A DNA stretch of 32,103 nucleotides, from the NCBI GenBank assembly GCA_019912985.1, contig JAIOHN010000244.1, forward strand, positions 1 to 32,103, given 5' to 3'. Position 1 is the stretch's first letter. Every line of letters begins with the position of its first letter. Source of the stretch: Anaerolineae bacterium. GTDB taxonomy: Bacteria; Chloroflexota; Anaerolineae; Aggregatilineales; Phototrophicaceae. Below, piece by piece: positions 1 through 8,101 of this stretch. Position numbers and translations under genes: made by a program. The notes under the pieces were generated by a model, which saw only the letters and a list, made by a program, of their open reading frames with translations, had not been told where the DNA came from and searched no databases.

Positions 1-1644
1 CTCCATCGCCGCCAGCACGGGAATCAGCGGCAGTTCCAGTGTGTCCATCAACTTGACGAGTTCGGGCTGGCTGCTGAGTTCATCCTGCAGAAATGTGACA
101 CAGCGGAAGGTTACTGCGGCATCCGCCGCTGCGTAAGGCGCGGCCCTGTCGATGTCGACCAGGTCCATCGTAATCTGCTTTTTGCCCGTGCCGATTAATT
201 CGGTAATTTCAGTCATTACCACGGGCGGTTTGAGCCGGAAATTGGCGAAGTTCTTCAGCCCCAGAAATTTACTGCCCGGTTCGAGCAGCCATTCGGCAAT
301 CATCGAATCAAAACCGATGGGCTGCACGTCAATTCCGTAACGCTGCATCACCACCAGATCATAGTTGGCATTGTGGGCAAACTTGGGAATGTTCGGGTTG
401 GTCAGCGGTTCGCGCAGCGCATCCAGCACCGTCGAAAGCGAAAGCTGGTTGACCGCGCTCTCCATATCGAAGATGTCTCGCTCTTTGCGATGCCCTACCG
501 GCACGTAATAACCGGTCTGACCATCCACCGCCAGCGCGATTCCGACAAGATCCGCTGACATCTGGTCGGTGCTGGTGGTTTCAACATCAAACGTGATACC
601 TTCCGCCTGATTGAGCTGCTTGACCATCGCCTGCAACGCGGCTTCGTCCTGAACAATCACGGTATCAACATCAGGTCCTTCGGGCTCAGCCGGTGCGGCA
701 AATTCATCTTCATCCTCATCAGCACCCACGATCTGGAGCGTTTCCACTTCCAACTCAGGTTCAATGTAGACCCCACCCAGGCGCTCGGTAAACTGGCGGA
801 ACTCCAATTCACGAAACAGCTTGATCACCCGTTCGTGATCAAAGTCATGAGCAACACAGTCCGGCAGATTGATCTCAATTGGCACATCACGGCGGATCGT
901 CGCTAATTCACGGCTGAGATAAGCCATCTGCTCACCATCAATCAGCTTTTTCTGAAGTGAGCCTTTTAGATCATCAATATGCGCGTAAATCCCCTCGATA
1001 TTCTGATACTGCTGGAGCAAGGTCGTCGCCGTTTTCTGTCCCACGCCTTTGATACCGGGGATATTATCCGACGAATCGCACATCAGACCTTTTAAATCCA
1101 CCAGTTGCGACGGTTCCAGATCGAATTTTTCGCGAAACAGCGCCTCATCGTAGACGACATCACTCTCGCCACGCTGCGGCAGTTGGACCGTGATATGAGG
1201 TGTCAGCAGTTGCAGCAGGTCGCGGTCCCCGGTGATGATGTTGGTATTTACCCCCTCAGCCTCTGCCTGCTGAACCACAGTACCGATTACATCATCGGCT
1301 TCATAACCATCCAGCATCAGAATCGGGATATTGAAGGCTGCCGTCAGTTCAAAGAGGCGATCCAACTGCGGGACCAGCTCATCCGGCATCTTCTCGCGGG
1401 TGCCTTTGTAGTCGCTGAACAACTCATCACGCCCGCTCAACCCGCCATCGAAGCTGACCGCCAGATAGTGCGGCTGATCTTTTTCCAGAATATCCAGCAG
1501 CACGCGTGTAAATCCGAACACCGCGTTGGTGATTTCACCCCGGCGGGTGGTGAACCCCCGGCTGTTTTTCATCTGCAAGCCAAAAAACTGGCGATAGGCC
1601 ACAGCGTGACCATCAATGATGTAAAAGATGGGACGTTCTGACAT
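1..1644 (-). CDS. polA: DNA polymerase I, N-terminal 548 residues (partial)
   Basis: Replication and repair polymerase; only the 5' part of the gene is present and the polymerase domain lies beyond the left edge. The ATG at 1644 opens MSERPIFYIIDGHAVAYRQF, the usual start of the 5'-3' exonuclease domain. The 3'-5' proofreading domain follows. All three of its motifs look intact: Exo I as FDVETTSTD, Exo II as AHNANYDLVVM and Exo III as YAAADA. Many bacterial Pol I proteins have lost these residues, so this one is predicted to proofread. The visible part ends at ELPLIPVLAAME, the junction to the polymerase domain. A -10-like TATAAT on the minus strand (1684-1689) lies just downstream of the neighbouring dehydrogenase stop, but no good -35 is visible. 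Family assignment is firm. Confidence 0.95.
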   Translation of the reverse strand, partial: MSERPIFYIIDGHAVAYRQFFGLQMKNSRGFTTRRGEITNAVFGFTRVLLDILEKDQPHYLAVSFDGGLSGRDELFSDYKGTREKMPDELVPQLDRLFELTAAFNIPILMLDGYEADDVIGTVVQQAEAEGVNTNIITGDRDLLQLLTPHITVQLPQRGESDVVYDEALFREKFDLEPSQLVDLKGLMCDSSDNIPGIKGVGQKTATTLLQQYQNIEGIYAHIDDLKGSLQKKLIDGEQMAYLSRELATIRRDVPIEINLPDCVAHDFDHERVIKLFRELEFRQFTERLGGVYIEPELEVETLQIVGADEDEDEFAAPAEPEGPDVDTVIVQDEAALQAMVKQLNQAEGITFDVETTSTDQMSADLVGIALAVDGQTGYYVPVGHRKERDIFDMESAVNQLSLSTVLDALREPLTNPNIPKFAHNANYDLVVMQRYGIDVQPIGFDSMIAEWLLEPGSKFLGLKNFANFRLKPPVVMTEITELIGTGKKQITMDLVDIDRAAPYAAADAAVTFRCVTFLQDELSSQPELVKLMDTLELPLIPVLAAME

Positions 1645-1701
1645 CAATATCCGTCCTGTGGTGTTTTAGCGAACATCTGAGCGATTATAACGTAAAAATT
1701 G

Positions 1702-2850
1702 CTATAACGCCTGTTCGAGTATTCCCGCCAGTTCATCATGAGTCAGCGTGATTGGGTTGCCTTTCATACTGCTGGAACGTGCGCTCTTTTCGACGATCTC
1801 CGGGATCGCCGCGCGTGTGACACCATATTCTCCCAGCGGCGGAATCTCAAGTGCTTCGCCCAGTTCATGGACCCAGGCGACGACCTGCTCAGCACCCGGT
1901 GTGCCGGTCAGAATCTGCCCGATCTCATCGTAACGTTCCAGCGCGCGATTGTGCGGATCACGGTCACGCAGAGCATGAACATTCACCTCGGTCACAAACG
2001 GCAGCAGCCGCGCACACACCGCCCCATGCGGCGCGTGATACATCCCACCAAGCGGCCCAGCGAAACCATGCACGGCTCCCAGTTTGGCATTCGCCAGGGC
2101 CAATCCTCCAAACAGGCTGGTCAACGCCATATCTTCACGAGCGGCGTTGTCTTCGCCATCGTCGTAAGCGCGGCGCAGTGACCGGGCAGCCCGCGCCATG
2201 CCTTCGCGGCACAGGCTGTCCGTAAGCGGGTTCGCCAGATGAGTCACATAAGGTTCCAGCACCTGTGTCAGCGCATCCATGCCTGTATAGGCGGTCACAT
2301 TGGGCGGCACAGAATACGTTAGTTCCGGGTCCACCAGTGCAACACGTGGCAGCATTAACGGGCTGCGCAGGCTGACTTTTACCTTGTGCTCGTGCGAGGC
2401 CAGAACCGCGTTGCGCGTCACTTCCGCGCCCGTTCCGGCAGTCGTCGGAATCGCAATGACCGGCAGCGGTGGTTGGGTCAAAGGCTGCCCCTTGCCGATG
2501 ACTTCCAGATAATCCAGCGGTTCACCAGCATTGGTCGCCAGCGCAGCGATCGCTTTGCCGGTGTCGATCACGCTGCCGCCGCCCATCGCAATCACCAGAT
2601 CGCAGTCCGCTTGGCGTGCCTGTTTGATACCAGCCTGTACCAGTTCAACACTCGGCTCCTCAGTGACCTGAAAAACACTGTACGGGATGTGGCCTTCGTC
2701 CAGCAGTTCCAGCAGTGAGCTGGAACGGGTGACGGTCGTCGCCGTGATAACCAGCACCCGTGTTCCCATCTCCGCGACGATCGCGCGCAGATCATACAAC
2801 TTTCCCGACCCAAAGATAATGCGGCTGGCGGTCGCAAATTCAAAATTCAT
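1702..2850 (-). CDS. Iron-type (group III) alcohol dehydrogenase, 382 aa
   Basis: NAD(P)-dependent alcohol/aldehyde oxidoreductase of the Fe-ADH fold, full family length. The nucleotide-binding motif GGGSVIDTGKA lies at about residues 90-100, followed by PTTAGTGAEVT at 135-145. Metal ligands by comparison with FucO are D192, H261 and H275. The fourth expected ligand, the His of the usual DALTH motif, is Gln (MDALTQ, Q196). The His usually found four residues after H261 is Gly265. This variant motif may mark a subfamily with altered metal use. The start is supported by AAAGGA eight bases upstream. It is the last gene of the aldolase-kinase-dehydrogenase set, 33 bases after the kinase, so it probably reduces or oxidises an aldehyde or alcohol made by the aldolase. 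The substrate cannot be read from the sequence. Confidence 0.9.
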   Translation of the reverse strand: MNFEFATASRIIFGSGKLYDLRAIVAEMGTRVLVITATTVTRSSSLLELLDEGHIPYSVFQVTEEPSVELVQAGIKQARQADCDLVIAMGGGSVIDTGKAIAALATNAGEPLDYLEVIGKGQPLTQPPLPVIAIPTTAGTGAEVTRNAVLASHEHKVKVSLRSPLMLPRVALVDPELTYSVPPNVTAYTGMDALTQVLEPYVTHLANPLTDSLCREGMARAARSLRRAYDDGEDNAAREDMALTSLFGGLALANAKLGAVHGFAGPLGGMYHAPHGAVCARLLPFVTEVNVHALRDRDPHNRALERYDEIGQILTGTPGAEQVVAWVHELGEALEIPPLGEYGVTRAAIPEIVEKSARSSSMKGNPITLTHDELAGILEQAL

Positions 2851-2883
2851 TTTATAGTTCCTTTGTGCTCGTTTTGCACTGCC

Positions 2884-3828
2884 TTACGCGGGCTGGTAAG
2901 GAATAAGCTCGACCTCCTGCAAAAACCGGTCAATATCTTCCTTGCGACACTCCGCCGTGCCGGGCATCAGCACCACCGCCGTCGCGGCAGCAAAACCCAA
3001 ACGAATGCCTTCTTCAATCGGCTCACCGCGCGCAATCGACGCGGCCAGTCCTGCCAGCACGGCATCCCCCGCCCCGGCGACATTCAAGACTTTTTCCAGG
3101 CGAATGGGCGGGACACGGTACGCGCGGTCCGGTAGGACGGCTAATCCGCCTTCAGAGCCAAGTGTGATGATCGGGCAGGTGCCGTAACGCTCGTAGATTT
3201 CGCGTCCGACTGCGTAAGCCTCGTCAACCGTGTGAATGCGCCTGCCCGCAAACTGCGAGATTTCATCCTGATTAGGCTTCACATAATCGGGATGGCCTTT
3301 CAGACCAGCACTGAGAAATGGCTCGCTGCCATCGAAAATGACCGGGATATGACGCGCCTTCGCCAGCCCGATAAAATCCTCATAGAAAGACGGTTCCATC
3401 CCTGATGGTAGTGTGCCACCCAGCACCACCACCTCAGGCGATTCATCCAGCGCCTTGATGTAGCGCTCACGCAGCATGGGAACATGCTCTGGCTTGACGA
3501 TCAGCGTGGAGTAGGTGACGCTGGTCTGTTCCCCTTCCGCTTCGGACATAATCACGATATTGCGGCGCGAGGAGCCTTCAACCTCGACATAATCCGTCGT
3601 GACGCCTTTCGCTTCCAGCAGTTGCCGGCAGACCTGCCCTTCGTAGCCCGCAGCGAAGCCCAATGACAGGCTCGGCAGGCCCATTTCTCCTAAAATCCAC
3701 GACGCATCAATGGCCTTACCGCCCACACTGATGCTCAGGCGTGTGGCCCGGATGGTCGCGTCAAGCTTAAACTCAGGTACAAAAAGAATATGATCAATGG
3801 ATGTATTGGCCGAAACAGTAACAATCAT
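2884..3828 (-). CDS. PfkB-family sugar (phosphate) kinase, 314 aa
   Basis: ATP-dependent kinase of the ribokinase/PfkB fold, resembling the 1-phosphofructokinase and tagatose-6-phosphate kinase branch. The N-terminus (TVSANTSIDHILFVPEF) matches the TxNPaiD-type start of that branch. The substrate-binding GGKAIDASWIL is at about 36-46. The C-terminal PfkB signature NVAGAGDAVLAGL includes the catalytic base D255 and the GAGD anion hole. Length is normal. The gene starts only five bases after the aldolase stop, and its Shine-Dalgarno AAAGGA lies inside the last aldolase codons, so the two are probably translationally coupled. In this context it would phosphorylate a ketose or ketose phosphate before cleavage. 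It could instead act on another polyol or sugar acid; the exact substrate is unknown. Confidence 0.9.
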   Translation of the reverse strand: MIVTVSANTSIDHILFVPEFKLDATIRATRLSISVGGKAIDASWILGEMGLPSLSLGFAAGYEGQVCRQLLEAKGVTTDYVEVEGSSRRNIVIMSEAEGEQTSVTYSTLIVKPEHVPMLRERYIKALDESPEVVVLGGTLPSGMEPSFYEDFIGLAKARHIPVIFDGSEPFLSAGLKGHPDYVKPNQDEISQFAGRRIHTVDEAYAVGREIYERYGTCPIITLGSEGGLAVLPDRAYRVPPIRLEKVLNVAGAGDAVLAGLAASIARGEPIEEGIRLGFAAATAVVLMPGTAECRKEDIDRFLQEVELIPYQPA

Positions 3829-3833
3829 TGACG

Positions 3834-4520
3834 CTAGTGTCCTTTATACGGAGCCTGTGCCGCGGCCAGTGCCGCCCGCTGCTGTGCCAGCATATCCGAT
3901 GCACCCAGGGCTTGCTGTGCCATTAGAATGCAGTAGGCGTTGGTATCAAAGCGCTCCATCGCATCGAAAGCGGCGTCAATATCCTTGCCAATGAGAAAAA
4001 CGCCATGCCACGGCGCAATGACCCCGGCAGCGTGGTTGCGAATACGCTCTTCCTGGCCGCGAATGGTGGCGATAATATTCTTTGCCAGATCAACACTGTG
4101 CGCTGGCGCGTAATCAATACACTTGACATCACCAAACTTGATGTTGGCTTCCAGCACCGGAGGCATGGTCAATCCCATCGCCGCAAAAACCATCACATTG
4201 CGCGGGTGCGCGTGCATCACGCCTGTGCCATATTCGCCATATTCACGGTGTAACCCGAGATGCACATTCGACTCGCGCGAGATTCCGCCATCACCTTCCA
4301 GGATATTGCCATCCAGATCGACCACCAGCACATCGTCGGCGCTGATCTGCCATTGGCGTTTCTGGCCGGATTTGGTGGGCGAAATGCACACCAGGTCCCC
4401 CACACGGGCGCTGATATTGCCGCCACAGGCATCTGTTAAATGACGGTCGAACAGCATCTGCCCGAAGTAGGCGATGCGCTCCCGCATACGGTCTATCGCT
4501 TGATCTTTAACTCGATTCAT
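3834..4520 (-). CDS. Class II aldolase/adducin-family protein, 228 aa
   Basis: Zinc-dependent aldolase or epimerase of the L-fuculose-phosphate aldolase / L-ribulose-5-phosphate 4-epimerase family. The phosphate-binding GGNISARVGD and ISPTKSG motifs are present. Expected Zn ligands are visible as the HAH of MHAHPRN plus the His of APWHGVFLIGKD, and the catalytic Glu as SRES. Two ATGs are adjacent (4523 and 4520). The second sits six bases after AAGGA and is preferred. It is the first gene of the minus-strand set and is divergent from the RraA-type gene. In such families the products are usually dihydroxyacetone phosphate plus a short aldehyde, which fits the dehydrogenase two genes downstream. 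The actual substrate is not determinable here. Confidence 0.88.
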   Translation of the reverse strand: MNRVKDQAIDRMRERIAYFGQMLFDRHLTDACGGNISARVGDLVCISPTKSGQKRQWQISADDVLVVDLDGNILEGDGGISRESNVHLGLHREYGEYGTGVMHAHPRNVMVFAAMGLTMPPVLEANIKFGDVKCIDYAPAHSVDLAKNIIATIRGQEERIRNHAAGVIAPWHGVFLIGKDIDAAFDAMERFDTNAYCILMAQQALGASDMLAQQRAALAAAQAPYKGH

Positions 4521-4575
4521 CATTTATCCTTTTGAACAGTTTGAGCGAACACATTCCAATTGTAACGCGCTTCCA

Positions 4576-4610
4576 GCGACAGAATGTGACCAATGCGCTA
4601 TATTATGCGC
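4576..4610 (+). promoter_or_regulatory. Candidate promoter of the RraA-type gene with flanking repeats
   Basis: GCGACA (4576-4581), a 17-base spacer and TATATT (4599-4604) form a plausible sigma-70-type promoter. The -10 hexamer is bracketed exactly by two copies of ATGCGC (4593-4598 and 4605-4610), which could be half-sites of an operator. This is inferred from sequence only. Confidence 0.4.
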
Positions 4611-4634
4611 AGGATCACGGTAGAGGAACAATCT

Positions 4635-5333
4635 ATGGCAGAATCAATGAGCGAACGCCAGGAAATCCTGGAGCAGTACAAACATTTGCGTGTGGCGGAT
4701 GTCCGCGATGGTCTGGACTGGAACCTGATGTCACAGTTCGGCAGTGTCGAGCCGGAGATCCGTCCCTTGTGGCGCACGCGGGTCGTCGGCATTGCCCGCA
4801 CAGCACGCTACCTGCCCTTTGAGGGGCCAATTCCACCCATGGACTCCAACCAGTACACGGAATGGTCACGGCATTACTATCGCAATATCTGCACCTATCC
4901 CTGGGAGAATGACATCCTGCCAGGCGATGTCATTGTGATTGACCAGAGCCGCATCCATGCAGGATTACTAGGCTCGAACAACACGCTGGCAGGGGTCAAA
5001 AAAGGCGCGCGGGCGTACATTACTAATGGCGGCATCCGCGACACAGACGAGATCATTTTGCAAAAAATTCCGGCATGGTCGCTCTACAGTAGTCAGGGCA
5101 TGGTGCAGGGCCGCATTCAGTTTGATGCCAAGGATATTCCGGTTGCCATTGGCGGCGTCACCGTTCGACCGGGAGACATCATCGTCGCGGATGGCGATGG
5201 CATCATTGTTGTGCCACGCAAAATGGCTTTTGATGTCGCGCATTTCGCACAGCTTGAACTGACCAGTGATAAACAAAGCCGCCGCGCTCTTTACGAATCA
5301 TTAGGTATGGCGCTGGACGATACGGTGCTTTAA
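4635..5333 (+). CDS. RraA-family aldolase-like protein, 232 aa
   Basis: Member of the RraA / 4-hydroxy-4-methyl-2-oxoglutarate aldolase family, often mislabelled as dimethylmenaquinone methyltransferase. The core reads GARAYITNGGIRDTDEI; the Arg-Asp pair (R135, D136) is the one used for substrate and Mg binding in the aldolases. It is replaced in the E. coli RNase E inhibitor RraA, so an enzymatic role is favoured here. An ATG exists at 4593, but the ATG at 4635 has AGAGGA eight bases upstream and is taken as the start. It is divergent from the aldolase-kinase-dehydrogenase set, sharing a 114-base control region, which suggests a shared pathway of keto-acid or sugar-acid cleavage. The substrate is unknown. 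Confidence 0.82.
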   Translation: MAESMSERQEILEQYKHLRVADVRDGLDWNLMSQFGSVEPEIRPLWRTRVVGIARTARYLPFEGPIPPMDSNQYTEWSRHYYRNICTYPWENDILPGDVIVIDQSRIHAGLLGSNNTLAGVKKGARAYITNGGIRDTDEIILQKIPAWSLYSSQGMVQGRIQFDAKDIPVAIGGVTVRPGDIIVADGDGIIVVPRKMAFDVAHFAQLELTSDKQSRRALYESLGMALDDTVL

Positions 5334-5356
5334 GCGCCACACCGCATCACGTCTGA

Positions 5357-6640
5357 TCAATCCCCGGCAGCAGGAACGGGCTGCTGGCGTTGTGCCAGCC
5401 AGCGCACCAGATAAGACCACAATGCCAACGGGATCAGCGCGATAAACACAGTCCCCAATGCCACCAATCGCGCGTTTTCAACACCGACCGCATCAATCAA
5501 GCTGCCGTGGATGAGTGTGCTGGTCACGGTCGCCAGATAAAACGCAGCCATATCCATTGAAAAGACACGGCCCAGGTAGGCGTCCGGTGTGCTTTTCTGG
5601 ATAATGACGGAGCTGTAGGTCCAGTTCACAGAACCACCCATCGCCCGCAGGACTAATGCCAGGCAAACCAGCGCCAGGGTCTGCGCCAGGCCGAGACCCA
5701 CCCACGCCAGCGCGACCCATAGAAAACCGATGACGATCATCCGGCGCAGCGCAGGGACAGACCCATCGTGCAGCCGGTTGAGCACCAGCGGTCCCAGGAT
5801 TGCCCCCAGGCCAAAGGCGCTGTACATGATACCCAGCGCCAGCTGTTCACCATCCACATTTTCCCAGATATTCAGCGCGAATAATTGAGTCGCATAAATC
5901 GTCATCAGTGTATCAACATTGCCCAGGCTGGAGCCAAATTTCACCAGTAAGGTCGAAGCGATTCCCGGTCGGCGGCGCAAGAAGCGCAACCCCTCACGAA
6001 AACTTTTGTCGTCCTGATGGTGTTCATCACTACTTACCGCAGCGGCATTGCCTTTGTAATCCTTGATCTGGTAGATCAAGAGCGCAGCCACCAGGAAGGT
6101 GATCGAGTCTATCAGCAGGGCAACTTCCGCACCCAGCACTGCCCCGACCACGCCACCCACCACCGCGCCCAGCGCCAGCATGACCGACCATGTCACACTG
6201 GCTAATGTATTCGCCACCACCAGTGACTCGGTGGGGACAAGATTTGGGATCAATGCCGACTGCCCCGGCTCAAATACGGCGGACAGAATAAACTGAAACA
6301 CGGAAAGTAAATAAATCAACCACAGCAGATCCGCATTATGCGTCGTGGCGATAAAGCCAAGCACGACGATTGCCCGCAGCACATTGCTCATAATCAGCAG
6401 CAGTTTGCGATCAAAGCGATCCACCAGCACACCCGCAATGGGGCTGATCAACATGGGTGGGATAAAACGAGCCAGCAGCAGCCCACTTACTGCCAGGCCA
6501 GAGTTATTCGGGCTGTATTTGACCACCAGCACAGAGAGCACAATCGTAGTAAACCAGTCACCCAGCAGGCTGACCACCTGCGCCATCCACAGGAGTGAAA
6601 AACCAGGGTGATTACGTAAAAGGGCGATATATTTGGACAC
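5357..6640 (-). CDS. MFS transporter, EntS/macrolide-efflux-like, 427 aa
   Basis: Twelve-helix major facilitator protein of the MFS_3-type branch that includes EntS and macrolide exporters. The N-terminus (FSLLWMAQVVSLLGDWF) and the loop 2-3 motif GVLVDRFDRKLLL are typical. Two six-helix halves are separated by a charged loop (KDYKGNAAAVSSDEHHQDDKS). The start is GTG at 6640 with AGAAGG nine bases upstream. It faces the RraA-type gene tail-to-tail with only 23 bases between, so it is not in that operon. The branch is mainly of exporters, so import of the module's substrate is unlikely. What is exported cannot be inferred. Confidence 0.85.
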   Translation of the reverse strand: MSKYIALLRNHPGFSLLWMAQVVSLLGDWFTTIVLSVLVVKYSPNNSGLAVSGLLLARFIPPMLISPIAGVLVDRFDRKLLLIMSNVLRAIVVLGFIATTHNADLLWLIYLLSVFQFILSAVFEPGQSALIPNLVPTESLVVANTLASVTWSVMLALGAVVGGVVGAVLGAEVALLIDSITFLVAALLIYQIKDYKGNAAAVSSDEHHQDDKSFREGLRFLRRRPGIASTLLVKFGSSLGNVDTLMTIYATQLFALNIWENVDGEQLALGIMYSAFGLGAILGPLVLNRLHDGSVPALRRMIVIGFLWVALAWVGLGLAQTLALVCLALVLRAMGGSVNWTYSSVIIQKSTPDAYLGRVFSMDMAAFYLATVTSTLIHGSLIDAVGVENARLVALGTVFIALIPLALWSYLVRWLAQRQQPVPAAGD

Positions 6641-6721
6641 AGTATTAGACCTTCTGAAATTTGCCCTGCCAGTGTAGCAGGCGGTCTAGCGCTGTCACAA
6701 GTGTACAAAAGACCAGAAGCG

Positions 6722-6750
6722 TTGACAGGCAAGCTGTAGGGGACTAAGCT
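6722..6750 (+). promoter_or_regulatory. Promoter of the crcB-uppP pair
   Basis: A consensus -35 TTGACA (6722-6727), a 17-base spacer and TAAGCT (6745-6750, matching the most conserved T, A and final T of the -10) lie 34 bases before the GTG start of crcB. Confidence 0.5.
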
Positions 6751-6784
6751 AAGCGCCTTGCGAGACGATGTTATGAGGCTGTAA

Positions 6785-7171
6785 GTGGAGACGATTATCT
6801 TTGTGGGCATTGGCGGATTCCTGGGCGCGAATGCCCGTTATCTTCTGTCGAGCTGGATGACCTATCAACTGGCAGAAAACTACGAGATCACATTCCCCTA
6901 TGGGACACTTGCCGTCAATTTTATTGGCTCTGCGCTGCTGGCGTTTTTTATCGGGTGGGTTTCACGCCATGTCGAGCTGCCCGTCAACATACGCTTGCTG
7001 GTCGCGACTGGTTTTTTTGGTGCATTTACGACATTTTCGACCTTTGCCAATGAAACGGTCGCGCTGGCACAGCAGGGCAACTGGTTGGGCGCTGCCGGGA
7101 ACCTGATCGGCACCAACCTGATTTGCATCCTTGGGGTGTTACTGGGACTTGCGGTTGTCAGCCGCCTCTAA
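6785..7171 (+). CDS. crcB: Fluoride channel/exporter CrcB (Fluc), 128 aa
   Basis: Small four-helix membrane protein that lets fluoride out of the cell, working as an antiparallel dimer. The signature parts are all visible: GGFLGANARYLLS at the start, YGTLAVNFIGSALLAF in helix 2 (with the pore Asn) and GFFGAFTTFSTFANE in helix 3, which carries the conserved TTFSTF phenylalanine track. The length is typical for one dual-topology subunit. The start is GTG at 6785 with GAGG at 6775-6778. It is followed 15 bases later by uppP on the same strand, so the two are probably cotranscribed. I looked for a fluoride riboswitch upstream and did not find one. Confidence 0.93.
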   Translation: METIIFVGIGGFLGANARYLLSSWMTYQLAENYEITFPYGTLAVNFIGSALLAFFIGWVSRHVELPVNIRLLVATGFFGAFTTFSTFANETVALAQQGNWLGAAGNLIGTNLICILGVLLGLAVVSRL

Positions 7172-7186
7172 CATAGGAATATCGCT

Positions 7187-7999
7187 TTGATCGAGTACTT
7201 AAAGGTCATCATCCTGGGCATTGTCGAGGGTTTGACCGAATTCCTGCCTATTTCTTCCACCGGCCACCTGATCGTTGCCGCAGCCATCCTCAATTTTCAA
7301 AATGACCTCAACGGTACCTTTGAGATTTTCATCCAGCTTGGCGCAGTCATTGCGGTGATTATCTACTATCAGCGTGACCTGCTGACTCAGGCCCGTCGTC
7401 TTCCTCGTGATCGCAGTGTTCAGGTATTCTGGCTGGGGATTGTGATCGCCGTCATCCCGGCAGGCATCCTCGGTTTTCTGCTTCGTAACTGGATTAAAGA
7501 AGTATTGTTTTCGCCCGCAGTGGTCGCCATCTCGCTGATTCTCGGTGGCATAATTTTCCTCCTCACCGAACTCCGTCCACCCACAGCCGAAGAAGTGACC
7601 ACCGAGGATGTTGCCCAGGTCAGCATCAAGCAGGCGTTCATCATTGGCCTTGCCCAAACGATTGCGCTTATTCCTGGGGTCTCGCGTTCAGGTGCATCGA
7701 TTGTGGGCGGTATGCAAGCCGGGCTATCCCGCAAAGCCGCCACACACTTTTCGTTCTACCTGGCTATCCCCACCCTGGGTGGTGCCACTCTGTTTGAACT
7801 CATCACCAGCCTCGATACAATCAGCGCGGATAGCCTGTTCATGCTTGTGCTCGGCGCGATTGTTTCTGGAATTATCGCCTGGCTGTCGATTGGTTGGCTG
7901 CTGCGCTATGTCTCTAACAATACATTCGTTGTCTTTGGTTACTATCGTATCCTGGCCGGCATTGTGATCTTGATTTTGGTTGCTGCCCAGATCCTGTGA
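7187..7999 (+). CDS. uppP: Undecaprenyl-diphosphatase UppP (BacA), 270 aa
   Basis: Integral membrane phosphatase that recycles undecaprenyl diphosphate to the monophosphate carrier used for peptidoglycan and other envelope polymers. It can give bacitracin resistance. The two family signatures are present: EGLTEFLPISSTGHLIV near the N-terminus and PGVSRSGASIVGGM in the middle. About eight hydrophobic helices fit the family, as does the length. The start is TTG at 7187 with TAGGAA seven bases upstream. It sits directly behind crcB. Confidence 0.95.
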   Translation: MIEYLKVIILGIVEGLTEFLPISSTGHLIVAAAILNFQNDLNGTFEIFIQLGAVIAVIIYYQRDLLTQARRLPRDRSVQVFWLGIVIAVIPAGILGFLLRNWIKEVLFSPAVVAISLILGGIIFLLTELRPPTAEEVTTEDVAQVSIKQAFIIGLAQTIALIPGVSRSGASIVGGMQAGLSRKAATHFSFYLAIPTLGGATLFELITSLDTISADSLFMLVLGAIVSGIIAWLSIGWLLRYVSNNTFVVFGYYRILAGIVILILVAAQIL

Positions 8000-8047
8000 A
8001 AAATCCGAAGCGCTTGATACAAGCATGCTGAACACAGCAGTCAAATT

Positions 8048-8053
8048 TATAAT
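8048..8053 (+). promoter_or_regulatory. Consensus -10 box upstream of the hybrid kinase
   Basis: A perfect TATAAT in an AT-rich stretch 49 bases before the kinase ATG. No convincing -35 is seen at the right distance (best TGCTGA at 8026-8031), so only the -10 is claimed. Confidence 0.35.
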
Positions 8054-8101
8054 AAGATTGAGGAGAGACCGCAAAGGTTTTCACACTGCAAGGAAAAAGG
8101 C

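Noticed and set aside
1105-1641. A 178-codon plus-strand open frame
   Set aside because: It is wholly antisense to the exonuclease domain of polA, and its composition (many Gln, His, Arg) is that of a shadow frame.
5357-6640. Sugar importer for the neighbouring catabolic genes
   Set aside because: The protein resembles the EntS/macrolide-efflux branch, is convergent with the RraA-type gene and is not in its operon.
6641-6784. Fluoride riboswitch ahead of crcB
   Set aside because: I looked for the conserved GATG and CTGATG...CTCTAC-like elements with pseudoknot pairing and could not find them.
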